From NCBI GenBank assembly GCA_023548195.1, contig JAJHZJ010000014.1:16034718-16098717 (forward strand): a stretch of DNA of 64,000 bases, in the 5' to 3' direction. Both the position numbers and the translations under genes were made by a program. Below the pieces are notes generated by a model that had not been told where the DNA came from, searched no databases, and saw only the letters and a list, made by a program, of their open reading frames with translations. The DNA comes from Bettongia penicillata ogilbyi (lineage: Eukaryota; Chordata; Mammalia; Diprotodontia; Potoroidae). Shown one piece after another: positions 1-9,200 of this stretch (positions within the stretch are counted from its first letter, which is position 1; each line of letters begins with the position of its first letter).

Positions 1-98
1 AGGGGAGTTTGATTAGGGAAGATTTGTAGGAAGGCCCACACCTTTTGTTAATGAGGCACTGATTCTCAAAGGTTGGGATGCCCTCTGGCTCGAAAAAA

Positions 99-477
99 TG
101 TATAGATACTGTGAGGTGAGGTCTTACTTTGGGGCTTACTCATTGGAAGTGTTTGTTTGGACAGATGAGACTCTGGGCAGCTACTAAGGAGTAGGGGGCT
201 TTGAAAACCCAGATGTTGGTGCTTCTCTTTCTAGTATGTATGTAATGGTCAGACCGTTGGATCTGTCTGCTGATCTGTGAGATATGTATTGCTTATGTCA
301 GGCAGCTGGAAGCACTGTCTGTTGATCTTTATTTCTCTGTATATCCTCTGAAGATCAGGGTGGTGACATTTTCCCCTGAGCTAAGTGAATGACACGTGTG
401 CTTAATTAAAGTGATATTTGACTCCTTGAAAGTTGTCTTTCCTTTTAGAAATGCAGATCTAAGAACCTCTGAGAGCA
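99..477 (+). mobile_element. Solo LTR, plus strand (family also at 5962-6340 and 44007-44360)
   Basis: The stretch is alignable by eye to the reverse complement of 5962-6340: the shared blocks include GGCTTACT.ATTGGAAGTGTTTG near 137 and ATGCAGATCTAAGAACCT near 451. The 3' end reads ...GAGAGCA, matching ...GATAGCA in the other copy, as expected for a TG...CA LTR. An ATTAAA near 407 is a plausible poly(A) signal. The 5' boundary (TG at 99) is inferred from the length of the related copy. No TSD was found. The 98 bases before it are unassigned. Confidence 0.6.
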
Positions 478-734
478 GGTTAGGGTGCTTGCTTTTACAA
501 CTATCCAATTACTAATGACAATCTTAGATATACATTTTAGATTTTACCTATGTAAAAGAAAGTCTATCCTTTTTGAATCCCTTGTAATCAATTTTTGGTA
601 TGTACTTTATTTTTATTTTTAAAATACATATTTATATTTTATATTTATATTTATTTTATATTTTTCTTGGATTTTGTATGTTTAATCTTCTTTTAATTTC
701 AGATTTTGGTTTTTGGGTTGTTTTTTTTAACAAA

Positions 735-1370
735 GTCCTGAAAGTCTGACAATTGATCAAATATCCATTTTTTAAAATCAGAATTATGCTTAATTTTTGT
801 GGGTATGAGATTTTTGGCAATGACCCCAGTTCTTTTGCTCTTCAATATATAGTGTTCCAAGACCTGTGGTCCTTTAAGGTCTCTGCTGTTAGATCCTGTG
901 TGATTCTAATTGTGGCACCATCATATTTAAATTGTTTTTTTTTTCTTGTTGCTTTTAATATTTTATCCATGATCTGGGGGTTATAGAATTTGACTATAAT
1001 ATTCCTATTAGTTTTCCTTGTGGGAAACTTTCAAATGGTGATTTATGCTCTTTTTATATTTCTACTTTCCCTCCTTGTTCTAATGCTTCAGGACAATTTC
1101 TTAATTATTGCTTATATTATTGTATCAAGATTCTTTTTTGGTCATACCTTTCAGGTAGTCTGATTATTCTAATGTTTTCTCTTCTTGATCTGTTCTCCAA
1201 ATCAGTTGTTTTTCTTATAAGATGTTTCAGTTTCTCTTCTATTTTTTCATTCTTTATATTTTCATTTATCTCATATCTTTTTCATTTATTTCATATCTCT
1301 TGATCTCTTATAACTTCACTGACTTCCCCTTGCCCAATTCTAATTGTCAAGGTGTCATTTTCTTCCTTAA
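735..1370 (-). mobile_element. Old L1/HAL1 ORF1 fragment, part 1 (split by HAL1-A)
   Basis: Read on the minus strand, this matches the C-terminal half of the ORF1 seen in HAL1-C (50531-51301). It follows the same block order (RRM-like segment, then CTD) but is far more diverged, with many stops. It is interrupted by HAL1-A at 1371-4120 and continues at 4121. The 478-734 stretch in front is AT-rich with short TTTATATT-type low complexity. Confidence 0.6.
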
Positions 1371-1387
1371 GATTCTGGATTTCCATT
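1371..1387. repeat. Target-site duplication, left copy, of HAL1-A
   Basis: GATTCTGGATTTCCATT here against GATTCTGGATCTCCTTT at 4104-4120: 15 of 17 positions agree. The two copies bracket HAL1-A and lie exactly where the split minus-strand ORF1 fragment resumes. Confidence 0.75.
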
Positions 1388-4103
1388 TGGGAGTGCAGCC
1401 AAGATGGTGGAGTAGAAACAGGAACCTGCTTGAGCTCTCCCTCCAAATTCCTCAAAATATCTGTAAAAAATGACTATAAACAAATTCTAGAGTAAAAAAA
1501 GTTACAAAATGACAAAGTGAAGCAAATTTCCAGCCTAAGACAATCTGGAAGGCAGACAGGAATGGACTGCTATACTGGGCTTAGGATAGAGCATGGCCCA
1601 AGCTGTGCCAGCATAGATGGACTTGAGTAGTCCTCAGGGCACTGAATCAATGGCACCTGCTGTGGTTTTCAGACTTCTCAACCCACAAACACTAAAGACA
1701 ACTTTAAAGGTCAGTGAGAAAGCTCTGTCACCTGGGTGAGAGGGAGGTGTGGTCCCACTCCAGCCCAAGCCCCAGGGTGGCCGCAGCCACTATTACAGTT
1801 TTGGCTGCTTCTGCAGCTCACATTCTACAGATGGTGGGGGAATTGAGAAGCTGATCTGTGTAACCGTTTTGAGTGGCAGTTGTGGGGTGAGAAGGAGTGC
1901 TGGTGTGGGATAGCTGGTGGCAGTTGTGGAGAGGAAATCCTACTTGCAGTTCTAGGGCAAAAAGGAGTTCTTATGGTTGCTTAGAGACCAGAGCACAGGC
2001 CAGGAGAGGAGTAAACACCTCTCCCTTGATTACACCACTTTAGAGGAACTGCAAACTTACAAGTCCCTGGAGATATCTCTGAAAACAGTTGCACAAAACC
2101 TCTGAAACTTGGGGTAACATACCCTCCACTTAATAAAGACCTCAAAAGTCAAGTAACTGAGAAAATGAACAAAAAATTGGGAAATAAGACTATAGAAGGT
2201 TAATTCTTGGTGAAAAGATATTTTTTCTGACTTTTTGGATGAGGAAGATCAAAGCATATAATCAGAACAAAGCATAAAAATGTAGGAAGACAACAAGGTC
2301 AAGGCTTCTACAACCAAAGTCTCCCAAAAGAATATGAAATGGTCTCAGGCCATAGAAGAGCTCAAAAAAAGGATTTTGAAAATAAAGTAAATGGGGTAGA
2401 GGAAAAATTTGGGAAAAGAAATGAGAGTGATGCAAAAAAATCATGAAAAATGAGTCAACAGTTTGCAAAAGGAGATCCAAAAAAATGCTCAAAAAATAAT
2501 ACCTTTAGAAATAGACTAACCCAAATGGCAAAAGATGTCCAAAAAGCCAACGAGGAGAAGAAAGCCTTAAAGAGCAGAAGTGGCCAAATGGAAAAGGAAA
2601 TCCAAAAACTCACTGAAGAAAATAATATCTTCAAAATTAGAATGAAGCAAATGGAAGCTAATGATTATGAGAAATCCAGACATTATGAAACAAAACCAAA
2701 AGAATGAAAAAATAGAAGACAATGTGAAATATCTCATTAGAAAAACAACTAACCTGGAAAATAGATCCAGAAGAGATAATTTAAAAATTATTGGTCTGCC
2801 TGAGAATCATGATCAATAAAAGAGCCTAGATAAAAATCTTACAAGAAATTATCAAGGAAAGCTCCTCTGATATTTTAGAACCAGCAGGTAAAACAGAAAT
2901 TGAAAGAATCTACTGGTCACCTCCTGAAAGAGATCCCAGAAGGAAAACTCCTAGGAATATTGTAGTCAAATTCCAGAGTTCCCATGTCAAAGAGAAAATA
3001 TTCAAAGTAGCCAGAAATAAACAATTCAAGTATTGTGGAAATACAATCAGGATAATACATGATTTAGCAGCTTCTACACTAATATGATATTCCAGAAGTC
3101 AAAGGAGGTAGGATTAAAACTAAGAATCATGTACCCAGCAAAGTATGTAAAATATTTCAAGAGATAAAAATGGAATTTCAATGAAATAAAGGATTTTCAA
3201 GCATTGTTGTTGAAAAGACCAGAGCTGAATAGAAAATTTGACTTTCAAATACAAGAATCAAGAGAAACATGAAAAGGTAAACAGGAAAGAAAAGCCATAG
3301 GGGACTCATTAAAGGTGAACTGTTTACATTCCTACATGGAAAGATGAGATTTGTAACTCATGAGACTTTTCTCAGGAGAGTCAGAATGTAGCAAATCATC
3401 TCACATAAAAGAGGGAAGAAAGAGGTTTTACAATGAAGGTGAAGAGGAGGGAGGTGAAAGGGAGTAAGTGAGCCTTTTTCTCACTGGATTTGGCTTAAGG
3501 AGGGAATAACTTGATTGGGTATGGAACTCTTTCTTACTCTGCAGGATGATAAGGGGAAGAGGATAGGAAAGAATAATAGATAAGGATGGCAGATTGGAGG
3601 AAGGGGTAAACAGAAGCAAACACTTTTGTAGGGGGACAAGTCAAGGGACTGAATGAAATAAATGGAGAACAGGACAGGATAAAGAGAAATGTGCTTAGCC
3701 TTTTGCAACATGGTTGTTATGGAAATATTTTGCATGACTACACATGACTACACTACCTACATCGAATTGCTTGAGGGAGGGAGGGAGGAAGGGAGACAAC
3801 ATGGAACTCAAAGTTCTAAAAATAACTGTTAAACATTGTTTTTGCATGCAACTGGGAAATAAGTTGTACAGGCAATGGGGCATACAAATCTATCTTGCCC
3901 TACAGGAAATTACAGGGGAAGGGGAAGTGATAGAAGGAAGGACAGATTGAGAGAAGGGATGCTACGGGGTGCATGCTCTTCTGGGGTGGAGGGTAGGGAG
4001 AGATGGGGAAAAATTGGGAATTCAAAATCTTTTGAAAGTGAATGTTGTAAACTGAAAATAAATAAATGATAAATTTTAAAATTTTAAAAGTAAGAAAACA
4101 AAT
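1388..4103 (+). mobile_element. HAL1-A: complete ORF1-only LINE (half-L1)
   Basis: It opens with the L1/HAL1 5' signature GCCAAGATGGTGGAG (1397). The order is a 5' UTR of about 770 bp, a decayed ORF1 (2165-3268), a purine-rich 3' UTR and an A-rich tail near 4050-4103. No ORF2, endonuclease or reverse transcriptase segment lies between ORF1 and the tail, which is the defining HAL1 layout. Mobilisation would depend on L1 ORF2 protein supplied in trans (family knowledge). The number of indels makes it older than HAL1-B and HAL1-C. Confidence 0.8.
2165..3268 (+). pseudogene. HAL1-A ORF1 remnant (RNA-binding L1 ORF1p-like)
   Basis: ORF1 protein is the trimeric nucleic-acid-binding chaperone of L1 particles. 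The start ATGAACAAAAAATTGGG aligns with ATGCCCAGAAAATGGAAG of HAL1-B. An open 85-codon segment (2450-2707) holds the coiled-coil part, with repeated K/E-rich heptad-like sequence such as QMEKEIQKLTEENN. The RRM-like block follows near 2781-2810 and the C-terminal domain near 2900-3240, ending in DFQIQE-like codons. Stops and frameshifts are scattered throughout, for example after 2707 and around 2817. It is dead as a protein gene. Confidence 0.75.
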
Positions 4104-4120
4104 GATTCTGGATCTCCTTT
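4104..4120. repeat. Target-site duplication, right copy, of HAL1-A
   Basis: Pairs with 1371-1387 (15/17 matches). The sequence after it continues the interrupted minus-strand ORF1 fragment. Confidence 0.75.
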
Positions 4121-4394
4121 TCTAATTGATTGGTTTATATTCAAAATCTTGTTTTTTCTTGTACTGTTCCTTTTTTTCAGTTTCTCCTTAATCTTTTTCA
4201 TTTGATTTTTTTAGTCTTTTTTAAGTTCTTCAAGAAATTTTGGGGGGGCAGGTGACCATTTAACATTACTCTTTGGGGTAAAAGAGCATTTCTTTACTTC
4301 AGTATCCTTCTCTGAAGATGAACACTGGTCTTCTCTATTCCCATAATAACTTTTTGTGGTTAGATTCTTTCTCCTTTGCCTGTGCATTTTTTTT
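4121..4394 (-). mobile_element. Old L1/HAL1 ORF1 fragment, part 2
   Basis: Continuation of 735-1370 beyond HAL1-A. On the minus strand it corresponds to the N-terminal and coiled-coil part of ORF1 (compare plus-strand TTTTTAAGTTCTTCAAG here with the AAGAGCTC-AAAAAG-GATTTTG region near 8033). It is heavily decayed, with no usable reading frame. Confidence 0.5.
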
Positions 4395-4807
4395 TGTAGT
4401 AGTTTAATTTATGTAATCACCTTGGGGATTCAGGATGGTGCCTCTGGCCTCAGATGTTCAGTTCTCATCTCTAGCCTGGAAACAAAGTCACACATCCAAC
4501 CTCCTGTAAGTGCCCATAGTCAACAGCAGACTAGCCCCACTACTTCTTCACTCACTGGGCATGTTCCTTCTTAAGCTGTTGCTTTCCACAGCACAACTGG
4601 GTCTGGCATTCCTTATCAGCAGAGGTTCTGCTCTAACTGCTCTCACCAAATTCCTCCCAACTCTGCTCCACCCTTCCTATTTCATCTGTTCAACAAAGTC
4701 CTCCCGTCACATGTAACTTAGGCTTCCATGTGATTTAAGCAGGTCTCGTGGACCTATTAACGGATGGGAAAGATCTTCAAATTAAGCAAAAATACATTAA
4801 CAATACA
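4395..4807 (-). mobile_element. LTR fragment related to the solo LTR at 61352-61822
   Basis: Blocks around 4635-4790 (CTCTAACTGCTCTC, AGTCCTCCC, TTCCATGTGA, CTATTAACG.ATGGGAAAGAT) align in order with 61665-61805. The left end TGTAGTAG resembles the TGTAGTG terminus of that copy. Both termini here are uncertain and no TSD is visible. Confidence 0.45.
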
Positions 4808-4829
4808 CCTGCATGTTTCCTTGCACTTT

Positions 4830-5230
4830 ATTTTTTTTGAGGGGTTAACAACCACTTTAATCAATCACATCTATCAAACCTTTAGTCAAGCTCATATATC
4901 CTTCACCTAGTTCAGGGGAGTCAATACCATCATTGGGTGGGAAAGATCCTCCCCAATTATATTATTGAAACAGAGACACTTTTAGTAAAACAAAAATAAC
5001 AAAAGATCCTAATTTGATTGCCATTACACTCCACCCTTGGCCTTACAATTTCAAATGGCCGTGAATCCTGGAACAAATATGCATTAACATTTCTTTAGTA
5101 AATACAAGATAGTTTACATTTGCAGAATACATAACATAGCAACTTATTACCAAGGTGGCCACATGGCTTTAAACAAACACAAAGGATAGGCATAATGTAA
5201 CATCACTTTGAGGGAGAGCAACCAACTCCT
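4830..5230 (-). mobile_element. LTR-derived segment ending in an A tract at a poly(A) site
   Basis: On the minus strand this aligns with the 5962-6340 LTR (shared GAGGGGTTAACAACCACTTTAATCA and CACCTRGTTCAGGGGAGTCAA on the plus strand, and AAAGGATAGGCATAATGT at 5183). Unlike that copy it stops right after the ATTAAA signal (minus strand, 4856-4861). About 17 nt later it runs into A8TAAA (T-run at 4831-4838) instead of continuing into U5. That fits insertion of a polyadenylated LTR-terminated transcript. Confidence 0.45.
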
Positions 5231-5957
5231 CCTCCTCAATCCCAAACAGAAATATCCAAGCAAAGTCCTCTTGGGGGTATGTCCTCCCCACCCTGGACTC
5301 TCAGGTGAGGACTCTAATGAGCTCTGCTTCCAAGTCCTGAGGGGTGACTGGACAACAAAGCCATCAGAATGGGGTTCTTGGGGGGTACAAGGCACTTCCC
5401 CCTACCCACCATAGGCAACTCCATCTCCTGGGTCCCAAATTGTCCAAGGAGAATAAAGCACACTCAGTGTCTTGCTGGGCAGTCCCAATCTTGAATGGAT
5501 TGGGGCTGAACTCAAGTTCCTGGGTGCCTCCTCCTTCAGCAGGAGCCAGCGGCTCCCAGCTCTTGCCTGGGTCTGTATGAAAGCAACTCTGGGTTTCCGT
5601 TCCTCTCACCAAGGTCAACACACTGACTGTTCTTGGCTTCTTCTGGGTCATTTGGCAAGCAGGTTGCAGCTGGGTTGTCCTTTGTTTGGGTTCCATTTCA
5701 AATTCTCACTGCTCTAGTCTGGTTTCTGAATACAATACACTTTAAAGACCTTCACTCCTCCAACACAGTCCAGAGCCAGGCTAATCCACTGGAGAACTGG
5801 CTCTGGCCACCCCTACCTCCCAGAGTTCCACAGAATCATAGCTACCATAATTGGAACACAACAGACAATTATCCCAGTGCCCATACTTTCCTTTTAATTT
5901 ATGCAGATCCCATCCTCATCTCCATAATGTATCAATAAGTACTTCAACATACACGGG
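5231..5957 (-). other. GC-richer block, probably ERV-derived, unassigned
   Basis: It lies between two LTR-like segments of one family and differs in base composition from its flanks. The longest open frame (minus strand 5364-5696, 110 codons) has no motif I recognise. It could be the internal part of the transcript ending at 4830, or a separate LTR. Given only as a description. Confidence 0.3.
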
Positions 5958-5961
5958 GATC

Positions 5962-6340
5962 TGCTATCACAGGTTCTTAGATTTGCATTCATAAAAGAAA
6001 AAGCAACTTTTGAGGGGTTAACAACCACTTTAATCAAGCACATGTATCAATCCTTTAGTCAATCACATTTATCATTCACCTGGTTCAGGGGAGTCAACAT
6101 CCTGAACCCCAAAGTAATCAACAGAGAAGCCTTCCTCTGTCTGACAATAACTCAAAAGACAGGTACAGCTATCTGACCAGTTACCAGAGAGGGTGACAAG
6201 AAATCTGAATTCTCAAAGCTTAAAGGATAGGCATAATGTTGGGGCTCCTTAAAGTGGCTTCCCAGAGTCCTCATCTAGCCAAACACTTCCAATCAGTAAG
6301 CCCCCTTCCTACACTTTAAAAGCCCTTTCATACCTCTTCA
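5962..6340 (-). mobile_element. Solo LTR with 4-bp TSD
   Basis: A 379-bp unit running TGCTATCAC...CCTCTTCA on the plus strand, so the LTR proper (minus) starts TGAAGAGG and ends GATAGCA. GATC stands immediately on both sides (5958-5961 and 6341-6344). A 4-bp TSD is typical of class I (gammaretrovirus-like) elements. ATTAAA on the minus strand near 6030 is the likely poly(A) signal. No paired LTR of equal structure is seen, hence solo. A chance 4-bp match is possible. Confidence 0.6.
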
Positions 6341-6344
6341 GATC

Positions 6345-7024
6345 TGAAAGGTAGAGCAACAATGGCAGAGTAAAGTTAGGGACTAGCCTGAGCTCTCCCT
6401 CAAACTGCTCCAAATACCTTTTAAAATTTTCTAAATAAATTCTAAAGCAGCAGAACCCACAAAAAGATGGAGTAAAATAAGTTTCCAGACCAAAACATCT
6501 TGGAAGGTCAGAAGGAAAGGTCTACTGCAGCAGGGTGAGAAAGGAGTGCAGTCCAGCACTGGGTGCACCAGCCCAGAACCTGCCCATAGAAATCCAGAGC
6601 AGGCCTTGGGGTGACTGAATCACTGGCAGCAATGGTGGTTTCCAGACCTCTCAGCCTACAGTCACCAAGGACTTAGACGATCAGCAGGAAAGATGTGTCA
6701 GACCTGGCTGAGAATGAAATGCAGTCCAGAGCAGGTTGTGCCAACACAATCCTTGTCACAGCAAACTAAGAGCAGGCCAGGAGAATAATACACACCTATC
6801 CTTAGATCATACTACCTTGGAAGAACTGAAAACTTACAGGCCTCTAGAAGTATCTCTGAAAACAGTGGCAGAAAACCCCTGAAGCTTGGGACAGTGCACT
6901 CTCCACACTGGAAGCAGAGCCCTACTTTGACAAAGAGTTAAAAGTCAAGTAATAGGTTGGGAAACAATGGAAAAACAATGAGCAAACAATGGAAAAGAAC
7001 TCATACTATAGAAAGTTATTTTAG
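6345..7024 (+). mobile_element. L1-A, 5' UTR part (interrupted by HAL1-B)
   Basis: Starts with a worn L1 5' signature (GCAACAATGGCAGAGTA near 6357) and follows the HAL1-A 5' UTR block by block (CTGAGCTCTCCCTC, GCAGAACCCACAAAA, TCTTGGAAGGTCAG). It stops at the HAL1-B insertion, where AGAAAGTTATTTTAG is duplicated, and resumes at 10067. Confidence 0.7.
7010..7024. repeat. Target-site duplication, left copy, of HAL1-B
   Basis: AGAAAGTTATTTTAG here and AGAAAGCTATTTTAG at 10052-10066, 14 of 15 identical. Removing the insert rejoins L1-A in the order seen in HAL1-A near 2190. Confidence 0.9.
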
Positions 7025-7326
7025 GGGGAGGAGCCAAGATGGTAGAGTAGAAAGACTCACATATGCTAGCTCCGAATCCACAACCCATAAATTTCCTGTA
7101 ACAAAAACTTCCCACAAATTCTGGATCACTGCAGGGTGCACAGAAACACAGTGGAGGAGATTTCTGTTCCAGAGAGCCCTGGAGAGCCGTCCCCAGGGGT
7201 CCGTCGCACTCCGGAAAGCAGAGCCCACCCCAGCGCTGCCCTGGCAGTGGCCCCAGAGGAGCAGATCCAAGCAGGCTTCAGGGACGGAATCTCTGGTGTC
7301 CTGGAAGGTCCCTCTGCCCACAGACG

Positions 7327-7713
7327 CTACAGGTCAGTGAGAGAGAGACGTCCAGGCTGGCGGAGAGGGGAGTGGAGTGTCTCCGTGGCTTGGGTCCCCT
7401 CAGGCAGCGGCAGAGGGAGTGGCAGAGGCAGTGGCAGAGGCAGCAGCAGAGGCTGCACGGGACTCCCCCAGCAGGCAGGCAGAAGTTCAGGTCTCTGCAT
7501 AAACCCCCTGAGGGAGCTGGGCCTGGGAGGTGGCCCTGCCCCCACATGCTCCATCACTGAAGGTCTCTGCATAAAGCCCCTGAGGGAACTGAGCCTGGGA
7601 GGCGGCCCTGCCCCCACATGCTCCATCACTGAAGGTCTCTGCATAAAGCCCCTGAGGGAACTGAGCCTGGGAGGCGGCCCTGCCCTCACCCCAGCACCAG
7701 AACTTAAGCTCAC
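7327..7713 (-). CDS. Antisense ORF in HAL1-B 5' UTR, 128 codons, coding status unproven
   Basis: Open frame antisense to the element. The predicted peptide has three roughly 24-residue repeats (each around GPPPRLSSLRGFMQRP), followed by a leucine/proline tract and the C-terminus SLTDL. HAL1-C has an antisense ORF of 133 codons at 51755-52156 in the same register through the repeats. It also ends LTDL, although a frame change lies between. By position it recalls the antisense ORF0 of primate L1. The frame could be open only because the 72-bp unit is a multiple of three and GC-rich. No expression evidence. Confidence 0.3.
   Translation of the reverse strand: MSLSSGAGVRAGPPPRLSSLRGFMQRPSVMEHVGAGPPPRLSSLRGFMQRPSVMEHVGAGPPPRPSSLRGFMQRPELLPACWGSPVQPLLLPLPLPLPLPLPLPEGTQATETLHSPLRQPGRLSLTDL
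7490..7694 (+). repeat. HAL1-B 5' UTR tandem repeat, 72-bp period, about 2.8 units
   Basis: GGTCTCTGCATAAA recurs at 7490, 7562 and 7634, exactly 72 bp apart, with CTGAGGGA.CTG.GCCTGGGAGG and CACATGCTCCATCACTGAA inside each unit. The second and third units are almost identical. The layout resembles promoter monomers of rodent L1 elements. A GGCAGA/GGCAGC hexamer-like tract (7404-7452) lies just upstream. Confidence 0.85.
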
Positions 7714-7851
7714 ATTGAATAGCAGCCGCTCCTGCTACGGATAGCCCTGAGACTGGGAAGCAGCATTTGAATCTCAGACCCCAAGCACTAGCTGGGCAGA
7801 TCTAGGCAGGGGTGGAGAGGAATCTCAGAAGTCAGGTAACTGGCTGGGAAA

Positions 7852-8956
7852 ATGCCCAGAAAATGGAAGCAGAATAAGACCATAGAGAGCTACTTTATTG
7901 GGGAAGAAATGTTCCTTCCCACCTTCATTTCTGATGACGAAGTACAATGCCTGCCATCGGAGAATGACGTGGAGGTCGGGGCCTCTCTATCCCAGACATC
8001 CGAGGTGGATGTCCGGTGGGCTCAGGCCATGGAAGAGCTCAAAAAGGATTTTGAAAAGCAAGTTAGACAGGTGGAGGAAAAACTGGGAAGAGAAATGAGA
8101 GAGATGCAAGAAAAGCATGAAAAATGGGTCAATACCTTCTAAAGGAGACCCAAAAAAATGCTGAAGAAAATAACACCTTGAAAAATAGGCTCACTCAATT
8201 GGCAAAAGAGGTTCAAAAAGTCAATGAGGAGAAGAATGCTTTCAAAAGCAGAATTAGCCAAATGGAAAAAAGAGGTTCAAAAGCTCACTGAAGAAAATAG
8301 TTCTCTCAAGATTAGAATGGAACAGATGGAGTCTAATGACTTTCTGAGAAACCAAGAAATCATAAAACAAAACCAAAAGAATGAAAAAATGGAAGAGAAT
8401 GTGAAATATCTCATGGGAAAAACAACTGACCTGGAAAAGAGATCCAGGAGAGACAATTTAAAAATTATGGGACTACCTGAAAGCCATGATCAAAAAAAGA
8501 GCCTAGACATCATCTTTCAAGAAATTATCAAGGAAAACTGCCCTGACATTCTAGAACCAGAGGACAAAATAAGTACTGAAGGAATCCATCGATCACCGCC
8601 TGAAAGAGATCCAAAAAGAGAAACTCCTAGGAACACTGTGGCCAAATTCCAGAATTCCCAGGTCAAGGAGAAAATATTGCAAGCAGCTAGATAGAAACAA
8701 TTCCAGTATGGGTGGAAATACAATCAGGATAACTCAAGATCTAGCAGCTTCTACATTAAGAGATCGAAGGGCGTGGAATAGGATATTCCAGAACTCAAAG
8801 GAACTTGGACTCAAACCAAGAATCACCTACCCAGCAAAACTGAGTATAATACTTCAGGGGAAAAAATGGTCTTTCAATGAAATAGAGGACTTTCAAGCAT
8901 TCTTGATGAAAAGACCAGAGCTGAAAAGAAAATTTGACTTTCAAACACAAGAATGA
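7852..8956 (+). pseudogene. HAL1-B ORF1, near-complete but interrupted
   Basis: Start ATG at 7852 (peptide begins MPRKWKQNKTIESYF). The N-terminal 96 codons are open and run into a coiled-coil (EELKKDFEKQVRQVEEKLGR). Compared with HAL1-C, one base is lost near 8137 (stop at 8140) and one gained near 8268, which restores frame. An RRM-like segment (NLKIMGLPES, about 8458-8487) and C-terminal domain (SPPERDPKRETPRN) follow. A Lys codon is TAG at about 8692, and a one-base gain near 8710 shifts the last 80 codons. The usual length would be about 366 residues. Role by family: RNA-binding trimer of the retrotransposition particle. Confidence 0.85.
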
Positions 8957-9100
8957 GAAGAAGCATGAAATAGTAAACAGCAAAGGGAAGTCATAAGGGA
9001 CTTGTCAAAGGTGAACTGTTTACATTCCTACATGGGAAGACAATATTTGTAACTCTTAAAAAGTTTTAGTATCTGGGTAGTTAGTGGGACCACACACAGA

Positions 9101-9101
<1 letters not shown>

Positions 9102-9135
<34 letters not shown>

Positions 9136-9200
9136 GTACATATGCGCGTGCGCACACACATACACACATGCACGCACACACACATACACACATGCACTCA
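9102..9200 (+). repeat. CA-rich microsatellite in HAL1-B 3' UTR
   Basis: Runs of (CA)n interrupted by CGTACA, TATGCGCGTG and CATGCACG. HAL1-C carries the TG complement at the equivalent place (50341-50399), so the tract belongs to the family rather than arising locally. Confidence 0.85.

Noticed and set aside
5364..5696. 110-codon minus-strand open frame in the GC-rich block
   Set aside because: No retroviral motif or other domain visible; described with the block rather than called as a gene.
7136..7744. 202-codon plus-strand open frame upstream of HAL1-B ORF1
   Set aside because: It lies in the GC-rich 5' UTR and its repeats come from the 72-bp tandem units. HAL1-C keeps only a short part of this frame, so I do not call it coding.
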